Of a stretch of 64,000 nt of DNA, positions 1 to 12,266 are shown in pieces. The stretch comes from Coenobita brevimanus (taxonomy: Eukaryota > Arthropoda > Malacostraca > Decapoda > Coenobitidae), in contig CM064669.1 of NCBI GenBank assembly GCA_032717465.1, positions 42,162,213 through 42,226,212 of the forward strand. Direction: 5' to 3'. Each line of letters opens with the position of its first letter. Position 1 is the first letter of the stretch. The position numbers were made by a program, and so were the translations under genes. The notes under the pieces were generated by a model, which saw nothing but the letters and a program-made list of their open reading frames with translations, was not told the DNA's origin and searched no databases.

Positions 1-926
1 CATAGGAAGGAAGTTTGGACGCAGGGAACGGTGCCATACTCTATCGAAAGCTCTATAAATATCAAGGGCTACTGCATGAGTTTCTCCATGTACGTCAATT
101 GATTGATGGATGATATGAGTTAGAAGATTGAGAGTGTCAATGGTGGGTCTTTCGTGGCAAAAACCATATTGTCTATCACTAATTAAGTTGTTGGATTCAA
201 GATGTTTAACAATGTGCTTATTAATTAAAGTTTCAAGTACCTTACCAAGAGAAGATGTGACTGCTATTGGTCTGTAATCAGAGGGGTCAGAAGAACTTCC
301 TTTCTTCGGAATTGGGTGGATATTGGCTTCTTTCCATGAATTTGGGAATGAAGAAGTACGTATGCATAGTCTGAATAATTTAGCTAGAACAGAGGCAAGT
401 TCAGGGGAACACTTTTTCAAAAAAATTGGAGAATTCCATCAGGGCCTGGAGCTCTGTTGGTTGGTAAATTGTCTAGGATGAATTGTACGCATCTTATGTG
501 TATTTTAAGTGTAACAGTTTGGGGAAAGTCAAGTTCTAGTACTGGAACGTTTTGGCTGGCATCGTCTATGGTAGAATTTCTGGCAAATGTACTGGCAAAA
601 ATATCTGCTTTCTCTGGAGATTTCAGTGGGGGAATGGATGATGACATGTTTGTTATTACTGAAAGAATTAAGAGTTGACCAGAATATTCTATTGTCATTA
701 GGGTTGTTAAGTAGTTTTGATGCTTTTGAAGAAAGTTTGATTTAGCTAGATTTATTACAGCTTTTGCATGATTTCTAGCAATTTTAAATTGAAAGAGTGA
801 TTCAGATGTTTTTGATTTTAAGTAAGAGTTATATGCTAATAACTTTTGGGCTGTTGCTGTGGCACAGTTGCCATCAAACCATTTTGGAGAGTTCGATCTT
901 TTAGTGAACTGTTGACTTGGTATGAA
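1..926 (-). mobile_element. Jockey-like LINE fragment, copy 1 (5' and 3' truncated)
   Basis: The minus strand encodes the N-terminal part of a non-LTR reverse transcriptase. The segment at 417-698 carries the conserved APGPDG block. After a frameshift near 417 the reading continues leftward through PKKGSSSDPSDYRPIAVTSS and an AFDRVWH block, which are fingers and palm motifs of jockey-type enzymes. The window edge cuts the element before the catalytic YADD box. It closely matches the better copy at 46,806-49,315. The right boundary, where similarity stops and the 36-bp minisatellite begins, is at about 926, so this copy is 5' truncated. It is a pseudogene. The family is clear; the jockey clade is my inference. 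Confidence 0.85.
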
Positions 927-1467
927 ATGGGCGTTGTCGTACTAAATGGGTTAAGAATAAATTGGCATTGTTGCAATGAATGTGTAAAGACTAAGAGATT
1001 GGAATTGTTGCACTGAGTATGTTAAGAATATAAAAAGAAATTGTCGTACTGTGTTAAGAATAAAAAATTGGCGATGTCGTCCTCTGTGTATTATGAATAA
1101 GATTTTAACCTTGTTATACCGAATGAATGTATCAATAATGTAAACCTACATGTTCGTCCTAACGTGCAAAGAATAAGAAATTGGCGTTGTTTTACTCAGT
1201 GTGTAATGAAAAAAAAAGTCTTATCCTGCGTCATTGCACTGCGTACAGAAAGAGTAAAAAAAGTGTCATCATGCTGAGTGGGTTAAGAAAGAATAAACGT
1301 CATCATTCTGAGTGGCTAGGAAAAAAGACGTTATCATACATAATGTGTTCGGGAAAAAATAAAGGACGTCGTCATAAGGTGTAAATTAAGAACTTACGAG
1401 AATGTGTCGTCATGCTGTGTGGGTTAAGAATAAAAAATTCGTCATCGCACTGAGTGCTTTAACAATA

Positions 1468-1505
<38 letters not shown>

Positions 1506-1758
1506 GCCATTGAACTGAATACATTAGGAAAAGGAATAGCGTCATCGTGGTGAGGGGCAAACATTCCGTGAGGGCAAAACACTGATCGTTTCTGTATTGC
1601 TGTTGTCCATCGTACCAGCACAAAACTCCAGAAGAATCATAATTGAGACATGTTCCCTTTGCATTGTACCGTACCTCACTGCCAGAGAAATCGCATTGCC
1701 TTAAAACTTGCTGCCACTCCTTCTACGGTAGGCTGTGTGTACGAGTTGTGGTAGTTGT

Positions 1759-1839
<81 letters not shown>

Positions 1840-3474
1840 TAGCTATGTGGCAAGCTTTATTCAAATCGGATTAGATATTCATGAAATAACGCCGATCACC
1901 AAATTATGACGTTCACCCGTGACCCTGACCTTTGATCGATAGGTATTGAACTGAATCACTTGTTCCTAAACACACATTTAATATGTGCTCATGTTCATCT
2001 AAACTATGTTTGTCATTCATGAGATATAAATACATACGTACATACAGACATAAAAACCGGCTGTCACAAAAGCTTCACTTTCGGTGCCGTTAATAACAAC
2101 AGGACTCAGCACTCACAGAGTACAACACCCACGCCGTGCAGTGGGTCAGGGAGCCGAACCTTTGATCCAGCTTTGTGGCCGTGACCTTTGAGATACAGCC
2201 GTCTCTCCAAGGACCTCCCCTTGCCCTGCAGAGCTACGTGGTCCGTTGGTCCTAGTTCGTGGGATTCACTCTTTGACCGAATGTTCTAAAAATCGAGCCA
2301 GCTCAACTTTGCCTGACTTTCAACCCTCCCACCAAGCTTTGTCCAGATCAATCAAAGCTGTTTGAGTTATGCTGCCCCCCCCCCCTTCCCACACACACAC
2401 AACACACATCCGTGTCGCCGCCCACGGGTGTAACAAAGCAGCAAGCACACGTTGCTTTCATATACTGTACATGGCAGTTTAAGGGTAAAAATGTGCATGC
2501 GTCGTATGTACCGCCACCCACTTCGGATCGAGATCTTGTCCCCGGGATGATATATTCGTCTCCGCTACAAATGTCAATACGCCAAAATTTGCCCGGTTGT
2601 AGTGTGCCTACAATTTACCGCATATTGACAGAACTGCGACAGCTCTCACCACTGCACTGAGGAAAGTTTACTGATGTTGATGAGTTTGTGCTACATAGCC
2701 TACAGTAGGTATTATATTATTACTTATGGGATAGATCATTATAGCTGTTATTTGAGAACTGTTCAGGTCATAATATTTTGAATGGCTCTGCCATACGAGG
2801 GCATAATTCTTCTGATGTTGCTTATTCCAGCTTCGTCATTTTCATCAATATCATTTGCATCAGTAGTTGTGTTATCATTATAATACTATTTGATTTTCAG
2901 CGAGTGGGTAGGATCTAGGAGGAAATACAGGCAATAATAGCAGTGACTGTGAATTTATACTAGGGCTTACGTATGTTTCTGTAGAAGTCAGATTTACACA
3001 TTTACAAAAGTGTTGGATGTTATTTAGCTCAAAGGGATTGAGTTACAGAGCAGACCTACCAACAAATATAACTATTGCGCTTAGAGGTAATAGCAATTGT
3101 ATGAGTAGCCCCATCAGCCTGAGTGTGTCATTTTATTTTATTCGAAAAATGGAGGACTTGTAACTGAAGCGTTTAGATATATCCTTAAGTAACTTCTTCA
3201 TTACCACAAATCCTTCCAAAACTGAATAAAATCCTCATCCTGTAGTGAGGAAACAATGTCCTTGTACTACAGAGGTTATTGCCAAGAGTACGATACTGTA
3301 ATACAGTACTCTTACTACCATCAGAAAATTGTATTCAGTTTAACATTCTTTTTGAAGTGAAATGTGTCAAAGTCTTCATTATCATTTCAGTTATATTGCA
3401 TGATACTACAATCATCAGAAGAACTCAGGTATATTTAAGTAATGCATGCATAGTTGCCTAGTATCAGAGAACTT
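927..3474. repeat. 3.3-kb tandem repeat, unit 1 (5' part missing)
   Basis: This is the first of four tandem units. It contains the end of a 36-bp minisatellite block (927 to about 1560), a poly-A run (1471-1503), a conserved block with the words ttccgtgagggcaaaacact and ctgtattgctgttgtcc, a CA microsatellite (1761-1838), and a tail of about 1.5 kb. The same blocks recur in the same order in units 2 to 4; the ttccgtgagggc block, for example, lies near 1565, 4980, 19620 and 22905. No protein domain is recognisable. The C/T-rich head block is missing, apparently replaced by the LINE at 1-926. Confidence 0.85.
1761..1838. repeat. (CA)n microsatellite in unit 1
   Basis: About 78 bp of uninterrupted CA. 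A CA array sits at the same place in all four 3.3-kb units but differs in length. Confidence 0.97.
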
Positions 3475-3625
3475 TATTTTTTTTTTAATAGCAGAATAGA
3501 GGAAGGAAAAACAAAATGAATTTAACAAACTAATCCATCCTTCAGATTACTGGTATCCTTCATTTAATAAAAAAAAAAGTCTGCAACAGTTTGACTTGAA
3601 CAGCTGTAGGTTGAAGTTTGGGGGG
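3475..3625 (-). mobile_element. Jockey-like LINE, 3' end only
   Basis: These roughly 150 bp match the 3' end of the LINE copy at 46,806-46,951, including the shared words gaggaaggaaaaacaaa and ttgaacagctg. The run of T at the left edge is the poly-A tail of a minus-strand insertion. It interrupts the junction between unit 1 and unit 2, which in intact form (near 21,545) reads actttataaacc. It is a severely 5'-truncated insertion with no coding capacity. Confidence 0.8.
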
Positions 3626-5178
3626 AAACGCCCATACTAACCAGCCTACCCTCACCTTCACAAGGTGTATTAGCCCGCCCTCTGCCCAGACCAACTTCCC
3701 AGTCCGTCTTTCCCACTTCTATTCTCCATCACCTTCCATTTTTGTTTTAGCACTGATTTCTAGTAGATATTTTGACTTCCCTCTTACCAGTTGACCTACA
3801 ACGCCCATATTCACTAGTTATACTTCACCTGTCTTGACCCACATTATGCTATTATCCCAGCCCAGCCCACCTATTCTTCTCTGCTTGTTCACCCATTGCT
3901 GCTGTGTTGTGGTGATAATAATGATAATGATTGTCACTGGTATTGTTGGGCTTACATCTCCCTTCTTCACAGGATATACTTCCTTCTTTGTGCTCAGCCA
4001 GCAACCCCTATCCCAGCCTTTCCCATCTCACTCACTCGTCTCCACCCATCTCAACCAGATCTGGAATATCCCACACCTCTCAGCACGTTACCGTACCAAC
4101 TTGCGCCGGCGCATTAATATGGTTAAGGATGTATAAGATTGTCATCATACTCAGTGGGCTATTGTACACAGTTAGTTAATAATAAAGAGGAAAGGTACCA
4201 TTAACAATAAAAATAAAAGGCACTTAATCTAAAAGGAAAAGGCAGAATAGAGAACAGAATAAAGGCGTCATTGCACTGAATGTTTTAATATATAAAAAGG
4301 CTTTGTCGTACTGAATGTCTTAAGAATAAGAAATTGGCGTTCTCGTACTGAATGAGATAAGAATATATTGGCGTTGTTGTACTAAATGTCTACAAACTAT
4401 GAAATTGGCGTTGTTGCACTGAGCATGTTAAGAATATAAGAAGAGATTGTACATTGTTAAGAATCAGAAATTGGCGATGTCGTCATGTGTGTATTATGTC
4501 TATGATTTTAGTGTTGTTATACTGAATGTGTAAAGAATTATTTGGCATTACTACACTGAATGTATTAATAATGTAAAAAGACGTGTTCGTCCTAATGTGC
4601 AAAGAATAAGAAATTTGCGTTGTTTTACTCAGTGTGTAAAAAGAAAAAAAAAATGTTTCATACTGCGTCATTGCACTGCGTCTATAAAGAGCAAAAAAAA
4701 TGTCATCATGCTTAGTGGGACTGGAAAAAAATGAAGGCGTCATCATTCTAAGTGGCAAGGAAAAAAAGACATTATCATATTGAATGGGTTAAGGAAAAAA
4801 TATAAAACGTCATCATACCGTGTAGATTAAGAATTTACGAAAAGGCCTCATCATACTGTGTGGGATAAGAATGAAAAAATGCGTCATCGTACTGAGTGGG
4901 TTAATTAAAAAAAAAAAAAAAGGTGCCATTGAACTGAAGAGACTAGGAAAGGGATTAGTGTCATCGTGTTGAAGGGCAAACATTCCGTGAGGGCAAAACA
5001 CTGATCGTTTCTGTATTGCTGTTGTCCATCATACGAGCACATAATTCCTGAAGAACCATAAGAGAGATATTATATTCCCCATGCATTGTACCGTACTTCA
5101 CTGCCAGAGAAACTGAATTGCCTTAAAATTTGCTTTCACTCCCTCTACGGTAGACTATGTGTACGAGTTTTGGTAGTT

Positions 5179-5218
<40 letters not shown>
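3626..5218. repeat. 3.3-kb tandem repeat, unit 2, first part
   Basis: This holds the C/T-rich head block (3,630 to about 4,130), the 36-bp minisatellite block (about 4,260-4,980), the ttccgtgagggc block and a CA array (5181-5212). The unit breaks off at the hAT insertion and resumes at 14,027 and again at 16,197. With the insertions removed, unit 2 is about 3.2 kb, close to the 3.29-kb distance between the heads of units 3 and 4. ORFs here, such as 3834-4136, are not supported as genes. Confidence 0.85.
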
Positions 5219-5350
5219 CAGGGGTGGACAAACTTTTCAGAATGAGGGCTAGATGAGACTTTCTGGAACAGCCCGTGGGCTGGAGTGACAAATGAAAACA
5301 CAAAAGTGAGTATATGCACGAATTCTATTGGAAATCATGCAAATCAGTGA

Positions 5351-5516
5351 GACGATTGGTGCTGCTTGCCATGAAGAATTGATTCAATGTCCGGCTCGAT
5401 GGATGAAGTAGACAACAGAAGAATGTCACTGAGGTGACAGTCAGAGAGCTGGGAGCGTAGGAGAGACTTTGTACTTCATTTTGGAGAAGAGTTGTGTGTA
5501 CAAGTGTGTACCCACT
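5351..5516 (-). pseudogene. hAT transposase C-terminal fragment (hATC dimerisation region)
   Basis: The minus strand reads YTQLFSKMKYK and then, after one frameshift, LSDCHLSDILLLSTSSIEPD, followed by a natural-looking stop. This resembles the end of the C-terminal dimerisation domain of hAT transposases, in the subgroup related to GTF2I-repeat and ZBED-like domesticated proteins. Only about 55 residues remain. The BED zinc finger and DDE residues are absent. The position next to a hAT terminal repeat, with the coding strand pointing at that end, fits a 3' transposon end. The homology is a recollection of family motifs, not a database search. Confidence 0.7.
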
Positions 5517-5699
5517 TTAAGAGTGACAAATACCTCCTCTCAGTGCGGAAGTCCTATGGACACTGGCGTCTGGCAGGTAGTGGTGGGCGTAATCGATTAC
5601 TATTAATCGAATGATTCGATTACTTGTTGGGAAAGAACAGTAATCGATTACTTTTCCAGTAATCGATACTTCTGACCGATTACTCTGAAATTTGAAATA

Positions 5700-6472
5700 A
5701 TGACAACGTTTGTTTCGTTTCGATCTGATAGATACTTTTTTTTTATATATACAATTTCAGCTGTGCCACCAGGCATATAACATAGATTTTACATAATATT
5801 TGTTACACATTCAGTCGGGTGGTAGGGTACTTGTTACATTTAATAATAATTATATCCATTTAACAATAGTCAATAAAAGAAAACGGGATCAAGTAGCTGA
5901 TTCTGCGGTCATGGGGTGTGGACTTCTGGACTCAGTGGACTGTTGGGCCGGTGGTGGCTGGTGGGAACTGGGGAGGGAACCCCTTCCCTCTTTGAATCTC
6001 AGACGCACTGACGCTGCGACACAGTGAGTTCACTCAGTTCAATAGGCCAGTGGCCACCCGTTACACAGCAGTGAACACTGCAGTCACAGAATGTGATCAA
6101 AGTGTATATATTAGAACAATTAGAGTGTGACTAGATATCAGCGGATTACATCAGTCATCAGGTAATATTACTATCAATCATTTCACTGTTCTCTATAGAC
6201 TTTCAACATTTCAGGCAACTGTCATAATTTATGTTAAAACCTAATGCTGTGTTAACAAGGTTGGTAATTAGTGAAGATACTGAATAGTGACTAGTTGATT
6301 ATGTAGAAGTTCATATCAAACATGAAATGGAGTATGAAATGCTCATCATTTTTGTTTCTATCATCATAATCAAGCTCGTCTTTGTCTGTAGGGGGGAAGC
6401 AGCCTAGCAGGTAGGCTAGTGATAGAGGCCTCAGGAATGGATAGGCCTAACTGGTCCACATGGGTAGGTCGT
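5700..6472. other. Interior of hAT-like element 2, no gene seen
   Basis: This stretch between the left subterminal repeats and the Gypsy LTR contains no recognisable domain. A 75-codon ORF at 5800-6027 has no features of a real protein. Confidence 0.5.
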
Positions 6473-8529
6473 TGTCACGGGGTTTTTAAAGAGTATCCAG
6501 TATTAAAGAATAATATTTTTCAATAATACTTAGAGCAGGACAATGAATTGTCTGGTGAAAATCAAGCAGTGATTACTTTATGCCGGCGCCGTTACTTCGC
6601 CGATTCTCTAAGGACGAGAATTTATAAACTTTCTCAACAGTACACAGCAGGGACTAATTCCTCACAATTGCTGTTTGTTAGTACTGTTAGCCTCTGGAGA
6701 AAGTGACATCACCCCTGACAATCAATAACTAATGCTATTAATGATAACAGATTCTTGCTGATGCATTAACTCGTGGTTGGCACAACGGATTTTAAGCTTG
6801 ATACAAAAGGACTGGCCTAAGTACCAGTTATGAATAGCAAAGCGTTTATGCAAACTAGGAGCTATAAGTGAAATAAGCTTAATATGGAAAATAAAACACG
6901 AGTTTACATTACATTAAGCTCAAGAAAAAGAACTGTTAAATTTATTGATTACAAAGAAATCAATTTACGTGTCACGGGGTTTTTAAAATAAATGCAATAT
7001 TAAAGGATAATTATTCAAATAATACTGAAGAGCAGGAACAATGAATTGTCTTGCTAAAAATCAAGCAATGATTACTTTATTCTGGCTTGCTTCGCCGATT
7101 CTCTAAGAACGAGAATTTATAAACTTTCTCAACAGTACACAGCAGAGACTAATTCCTCACAATTGCTGTTTATTAGTACTGTTAGCCTCTGGAGAAAGTG
7201 ACTTCACCCCTGACAATCAATAATTAATGCTATTAATAACAGATTCTTGCTGATGCGTTAACTCCTAGATGGCACAACGGATTTTAAGCTTAATACAAGA
7301 CTGGCCTAAGTACCAGTTATGAATAGCAAAGCATTTATGCAAGCTAGGAGCTGCAACTGAAATAAGCTCAATGGAGAAATGAAACACGAGTTTACATTAC
7401 ATTAAGCTCAAAGAAAAAGAACCGTTAATTTATTGATTACAATAAAATAAATTAACGTTACATGAGTCTCAAGATGAATTCAAATAAAGAGATCGCACTC
7501 ACTCGCTCACTCAGAAGCTAAACTCTTAAACCTAGGAAAATATGAAAAGAAATACTGGTCAAAGAGTGGACTAAGTGGATGACTGGGCGTCGTTACTGGA
7601 AGGACACTGCACTCGCTGTCTCTCGCCTATCACACTATGTGGAAATACAGGAACGGCGGCACTACTCGCTCTGGCCCAACCTGCTTTCATGGCGCTCAAA
7701 CCTCGACTGACTAAATCGTGGGAAAGAGGGGAGCACTGTGGCCGCATTACTAATGGCTAGAATGAGCGAAACATGCCCAAAATAAATCGCTCAGCGGAAG
7801 TGCTAACGTCTCGCCCGAAGACGATCATTTATGACAGTGAAAAATTGTTTTGAAAAAAACACTCCCGACCGGCTGAATACGCAGCGGTTAAACTGAACGA
7901 TAAACACTGGGGTTCTACTAGAGTTCGCGGTTTCCCAGTAAATGATGTCACGAGCCGACTCGTGACATTACGTTACATTTCAAAATGAATTCAAAATAAG
8001 GAGATCGCACTCACTCGCTCACTCAAAAGCTAACTCTTAAGCCTAGGAAAATACGAAAAGAAAATACTGGTCAGAAAAGTGGACAAAGTGGATGACTGGG
8101 CGTCGTTACTGGAAGGACACTGCACACGCTAAGTCTCTCGCCAATCACGCTAGGTGGGAATACGGCAGTGGTGGGAACTAGGTGTCGTTGAGGAAGGACA
8201 CTGCCACACACACACTACCTGCTTCCGTGGCGTACAAATCTTGACTGACTTCAAATCGTGAGAAAGAGGCGAGTGTCGTGGCCGCATTGCTAACAGATAG
8301 AATGAGCGAAACACGCCCATAATAAATCGCTCAGGAGAAGTGCTAATGTCTCGCACAAAGACGATCATTTATGACACAGTGAAAAATTGTTCTGAAAACA
8401 CTCCCGACCGGGTGAATACGTAGCGGTTAAACTGAGCGATAAATACTGGGATTCCACTAGAATTCGTGGTTTCCCACCAAAGTTGATGTCACGAGTTTAT
8501 TCAATTACATATTGCGCCGACTCGTGACA
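6473..8529 (-). repeat. 3' LTR of the Gypsy element, split by a solo LTR
   Basis: This is the left LTR in plus coordinates and the 3' LTR of the minus-strand element. Without the solo LTR and its target duplication it is about 1.05 kb, matching the 1,047-bp LTR at 12588-13634. The end blocks tcacggggtttttaa and gccgactcgtgaca are shared with that copy. Confidence 0.85.
6970..7967 (-). mobile_element. Solo LTR nested in the Gypsy 3' LTR
   Basis: A complete LTR of the same family (998 bp, from tgtcacgggg to cgtgaca on the plus strand) lies inside the 3' LTR. It is flanked by a perfect 5-bp duplication, TTACG, at 6965-6969 and 7968-7972. The host LTR reads ttacattacattt at this point in the other copy, so the empty site is visible. 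The internal region was lost by LTR-LTR recombination after insertion. Confidence 0.92.
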
Positions 8530-8566
8530 TTACGCCCCATAAAAATCTTTTTTTTTCTTTCTTCAG
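8530..8566 (-). other. Polypurine tract next to the Gypsy 3' LTR
   Basis: On the minus strand the bases just before the 3' LTR are an A/G-only run followed by tttttatggggcgtaa. This is the expected position of the plus-strand primer of reverse transcription. Confidence 0.6.
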
Positions 8567-9065
8567 AAAAAAAAAAATTCAATATACATACATATAAATC
8601 CTAACTCAGTCACACAAGATTCACAATGTGGTGTGTGTGTGTGTGCTATCCTGCTACAGGAGAAAGTCACAGTCGCCAGTGAGCGAAAAAACCTCATATT
8701 TACGTTAATAGAAGCAAGCTTGAGGAAAAAACTCCGTGACGACGGTGAAAAATCCTGTACTCAGATCAAACTGAGTGAAAAATTCACTACATTTACATTA
8801 ACAACTAATTGTTATGTAGCATGATGTATGTAATACATGGTGTAGGTGTGACAGTTGTGGTGTAACTGTACCTACATGTAAAATTACATAATGCAAATTT
8901 ATAGTAAATAATGACGACAAGGCAGAAGAGAAGGGGTGGCAGCATGCGACAGGGAAGACCAGCTGATCTGCACGGCAATGCTGCACCCGCCAGCTGCACC
9001 TGCGAAAGGAATCAAGGTGGAGCATCAAAAGTGTCATTTCTCTCTCTCTGCCAAGCAATCAGTAC
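8567..9065. other. Gypsy internal region, no gene seen
   Basis: Where integrase, reverse transcriptase or a 3' untranslated region would be expected, only short ORFs without motifs are present. The 63-codon ORF at 8633-8824 and the overlapping ones near 8800-9150 are not credible. Confidence 0.5.
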
Positions 9066-9296
9066 TTATGTCATTATTAACCAGGAAACGTAGTCTTAGG
9101 ATTCACAAATCGCTCAGGACCCTTATAGTTTACTGGTTAACACTTATTAACTAGGAAATGTGCCAGTTCTTGATTTGCTCAAATCTCTTAGAACAGGCAG
9201 TTTACTAGTTAACCTAACATTATTAACCAGGAAACGTGTCAGTTCTTGAATTGCTCAAATCTCTTAGAACGGGCAGTTTACTGGTTAACCTAACTC
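9066..9296. repeat. About 80-bp tandem repeat, three copies
   Basis: Three successive copies contain attaaccaggaaacgt, ttgctcaaatctcttagaac and gtttactggttaac. A more distant relative lies near 9,890-9,950. The block is inside the Gypsy element and may be a retained 3' untranslated repeat or a later arrival. Confidence 0.7.
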
Positions 9297-9309
9297 TACT
9301 ATCTATCTG

Positions 9310-9600
9310 TCTATTGCCAGACGCCTCAATCCCGTTTGGGGTGGCCACAAACAAATCGCCTCCAAGTCGCCCTGTCCCCCGCCATTTCACTGCCCTGCTC
9401 CCAACTCACACCCCCCTCTCTCATATACCTCTCCACCCCATCCCTCCATCTCATCCTCGGCCTCCCCCTCCCTCTTCCCCCCTCCACCTCACTCACATAC
9501 ACTCTCTTCGTCAGCCTTTCACCCTCCATCCTCTCCACATGGCCAAACCACCTCAGTGTGTTCCTCATAACACTTCCTATCACATCCACATCCACACCAC
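9310..9600 (-). mobile_element. LINE 3' end fragment (reverse transcriptase C-terminus)
   Basis: The minus strand at 9326-9595 encodes LRWFGHVERMEGERL followed by a GRGRGRPRMRW segment. This is the conserved tail of a LINE reverse transcriptase family also seen at 29,029-29,618. The ORF runs into a 3' untranslated segment with ttggggtggcc on the minus strand. The upstream catalytic domain is absent, so it is a 5'-truncated insertion or relic inside the Gypsy internal region. Confidence 0.75.
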
Positions 9601-10019
9601 ATCACTTACGATTAATGACAGGAAGCTGAGAATTGCTACACAATCTCGGGCAGGTCACATTCTAACACCCACCGTGGGTGTGAACACTCATGTGGATATT
9701 GAGCATTCTCCGGGAATCCTCAGAGAGGCCCACAGCTTGAGACGTTCCACAAGGTAATTCATACACAGCCTCGGACTGTCTCTGTGGAGTTCTCAAACTT
9801 CCCCCCTTAACCTACGGTACATAGGTATGTACAGGCCCTGGACATACTGTGTCCTGTGGGGCCAACAGGTGAGACGTCAGGTCTACACTTTTAACTGGGA
9901 ACCAGGCTGGTCCTTGGATTACTCAGATCTCTGAGAACGCCTATCTTATGGAACCCAGCATACAACAGTTGCCCGTATTAGTCATCAGTTAGTAGGCGAG
10001 ACATCGGGTCTGCACCCAC

Positions 10020-11384
10020 ATTACCACTGCCCTCTCTGTCAACTGCTTCAGAGATTATGGGTGTGGGTTCAAACATAGCAGGAAGGACATGTCCCTGATT
10101 ACTGGTACTTTGACACACACTGCAGGAACGCACAAAGCTCTCTATTTCTCATCCCATCCCTGGCCAGAAAAAGTCAGCTCGGATACGGCCCTGGGTCTTC
10201 CTTTTGCCCATGTGACCTCCTGAGGCTGAACAATGACCTCATTCTAACACTGCTTGGCGGTATTTGGTGGGAACGACAAACTGCAGTCGAACCTCGCCCT
10301 CGGGTGTTCGTGACTCACGGTACAGCCATCCTTGTTTACAAAGGAACTTGGCTTGACCTCCCCGTGAATACTTTATCACTCGACCCTTTTGTTTCTTCCG
10401 CATGGCAGCAAGTGTCGTGTCAGAATGTTGTTCTTGGACAACAACTTGGCTACACATCAGATCTTGCGGCGACTCAGTGGTCACAGGGGTGACACAATTT
10501 GGAGCCTCAACCATGGCTCGAGTTACTGCAGCCGAAGTCTGGGTAGCGTCATCTTCAGTGTAACTATACTTGGCACTGGAAATATTGCCTATGATCTGGT
10601 CAAATAAAGGTTCTGGCATGACAACTGCGACTGTCGTACCAGTGTAAAATGGAGATGCCACCTGGATACGTGCCTCAGGGAACAATCTCCCTGATCCATC
10701 GATAAGGTTAGTATGGACCTGTCGACCTGTGTACTGCTGAAGCCGAACTAGACTCTGTCTGCCAGAGCAACCTGAGGAACCATTGTCTCTCAGGACCTTC
10801 ACAGGAATGTCTCCCACAAACCCTGGCTGAACAAGGAAATCACTGTCACCTGTGGAGGAAGCAGCTAGCCACTGATTAGGCTGCTGAATAAATGATGCGG
10901 CAAACATGGTGTCCTGAGAATTTAGTACTTGAGAAGTCGTACTCACTGCCTGGGGAGATGGAACATTGGCCATCTGTGGAGAGGGGTTCAGTGTCATTGT
11001 GGGACTAGAGAACTGTGGGGGAGTACCCGTACTGGTAGGGACGTGACCACCATGCTGCTGCTGAGGAATGAAGGCTGCATTCACCTCCTGCCTCCGATAC
11101 ACTGGGGCTGGTGCTGAAAAGGTTTGTCCCGTCGGTCGATTGCATGGTTGATGCTGCTGCTGGTTAGGGTACTTGTTGTACCTCTTCCACTCAGGATTCT
11201 GAGTGTTTTGCCCCTGGTCCTTCCTCTGCAGTTTTGGACCTTGGCCATTATTCTGAGAATGGCCTTGTTGCTGGGGTTCAGTCTGAAACGGTTTCCCAGA
11301 TTTATCAAGTTTCCTGTTCCAGGTATGCTGCTTGCGAGTTTGATACCCGTATGCAGTAAAGAATGCGTCAGCCTTCTTCACCAT
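10020..11384 (-). pseudogene. Gypsy pol remnant: protease and integrase zinc finger
   Basis: The minus-strand ORF 11384-10239 begins in a Q/P/N-rich Gag tail. It then reads VLRDNGSSGCSGRQSLV, an aspartyl-protease active-site region in which the expected DTG/DSG is DNG. Next come LFDQIIGNI and an AVTRA linker, then a region like the integrase N-terminal domain ending in VVPTKYRQAVLE. A TGA stop (10239-10241) follows, after which the same frame continues with a GGHMG motif, a DFFWPGM motif and a C-x2-C pair (SCSVC), completing an HHCC zinc finger. The catalytic DDE core and RT/RNase H are missing. Protease leading straight into integrase suggests the Gmr1-like pol order, although a deletion could also create it. 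Confidence 0.75.
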
Positions 11385-12266
11385 TTAGCTAGCATCTCTT
11401 ACCTGGCATATCTTAAGCTGAGCCATAAGTTCAGTAGGCCACGACTTTTCTGGCTGTGTGCGCAGCATAAGGTCAATTATCCCGTCACGCGTGGAAGGAG
11501 TTTCATCTTTCTCCATCCACTCATCTAAGTAAGCAGTTAGCTGGTCAAGAAACTGAACGACAGTCTCTTTATCCTGTAAACGCGCCCTCATGAACTGACT
11601 CTTGGCGTCATCAACTGTGAGGCCATATGCTTTGACGAGTGCGGCCTTCATCATCTCATACGTGAGATTGTCTCCACGAATTCTGTGGAGAATATCGAGG
11701 GCAGGGCCCTCAAACAGGCTAAGAAACTGAAGCCGCTTAGCTGCATCGTCCAGCTGGTACAGTTGAGCCATGTCTTCAAAACGAGCTATGTATGGCTCGA
11801 TTCGCTTGCCTTCCTTGTATGGGGGAAGCTTGATGTGTGTGGTCGCCAGAACATGTGCAGGGGAAGTGCTCGTGGACCTTGGGCCAGCTGCACCAGATGT
11901 GTCTGAAGCCAAGGAATCTAGCTTGAGCTTCAGCACTTCAAGTTCATGTTTTTTGAGTGCATCTTGCTTAGCACGTTCATGTTCTCATTCTCTGTCTCGT
12001 TGTTCATGCTCGTACTCACGTTCTTTCTCACGTTGTTCTAACTCGTGTTGACGTTCTCGCTCGCGTTGTTCTAACTCGAGTTCGCTTTGTTTTTGCTCGT
12101 GTTCACACTGTTCTCGCTCGTGTTCGCGTTGGATTCTACACTCTTCACAAGCATCACTCTTGCATTGCTGCTCGTGACTAAGCTGAGAAAGGACATAATT
12201 CATAACTTCTGTTGGGTCTGTAAGCCCCATATCTTTAGCTTCCTGTACATAGATGCTGGTGGACAT
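11385..12266 (-). pseudogene. Gypsy gag, two in-frame stops
   Basis: From ATG at 12266 the minus strand encodes about 290 codons in the same frame as the protease. Residues 40-110 are an E/R/Q-rich coiled coil. Next comes a capsid-like core containing IKLPPYKEGKRIEPYIARFE, RLQFLSLFEGPALDIL and QFLDQLTAYLDEWM. In-frame stops at 11985-11987 (TGA) and 11385-11387 (TAA) break it. No CCHC zinc knuckle is visible, in contrast to the second Gypsy element near 31-32.6 kb. The capsid-like core and lack of a knuckle fit Gag proteins of some vertebrate and invertebrate Gypsy lineages. I infer an old, inactive copy. Confidence 0.8.

Noticed and set aside
9236..9757. 173-codon plus-strand ORF rich in P, S, H
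   Set aside because: It is antisense to the LINE C-terminal fragment at 9326-9595, whose minus-strand reading has clear family motifs.
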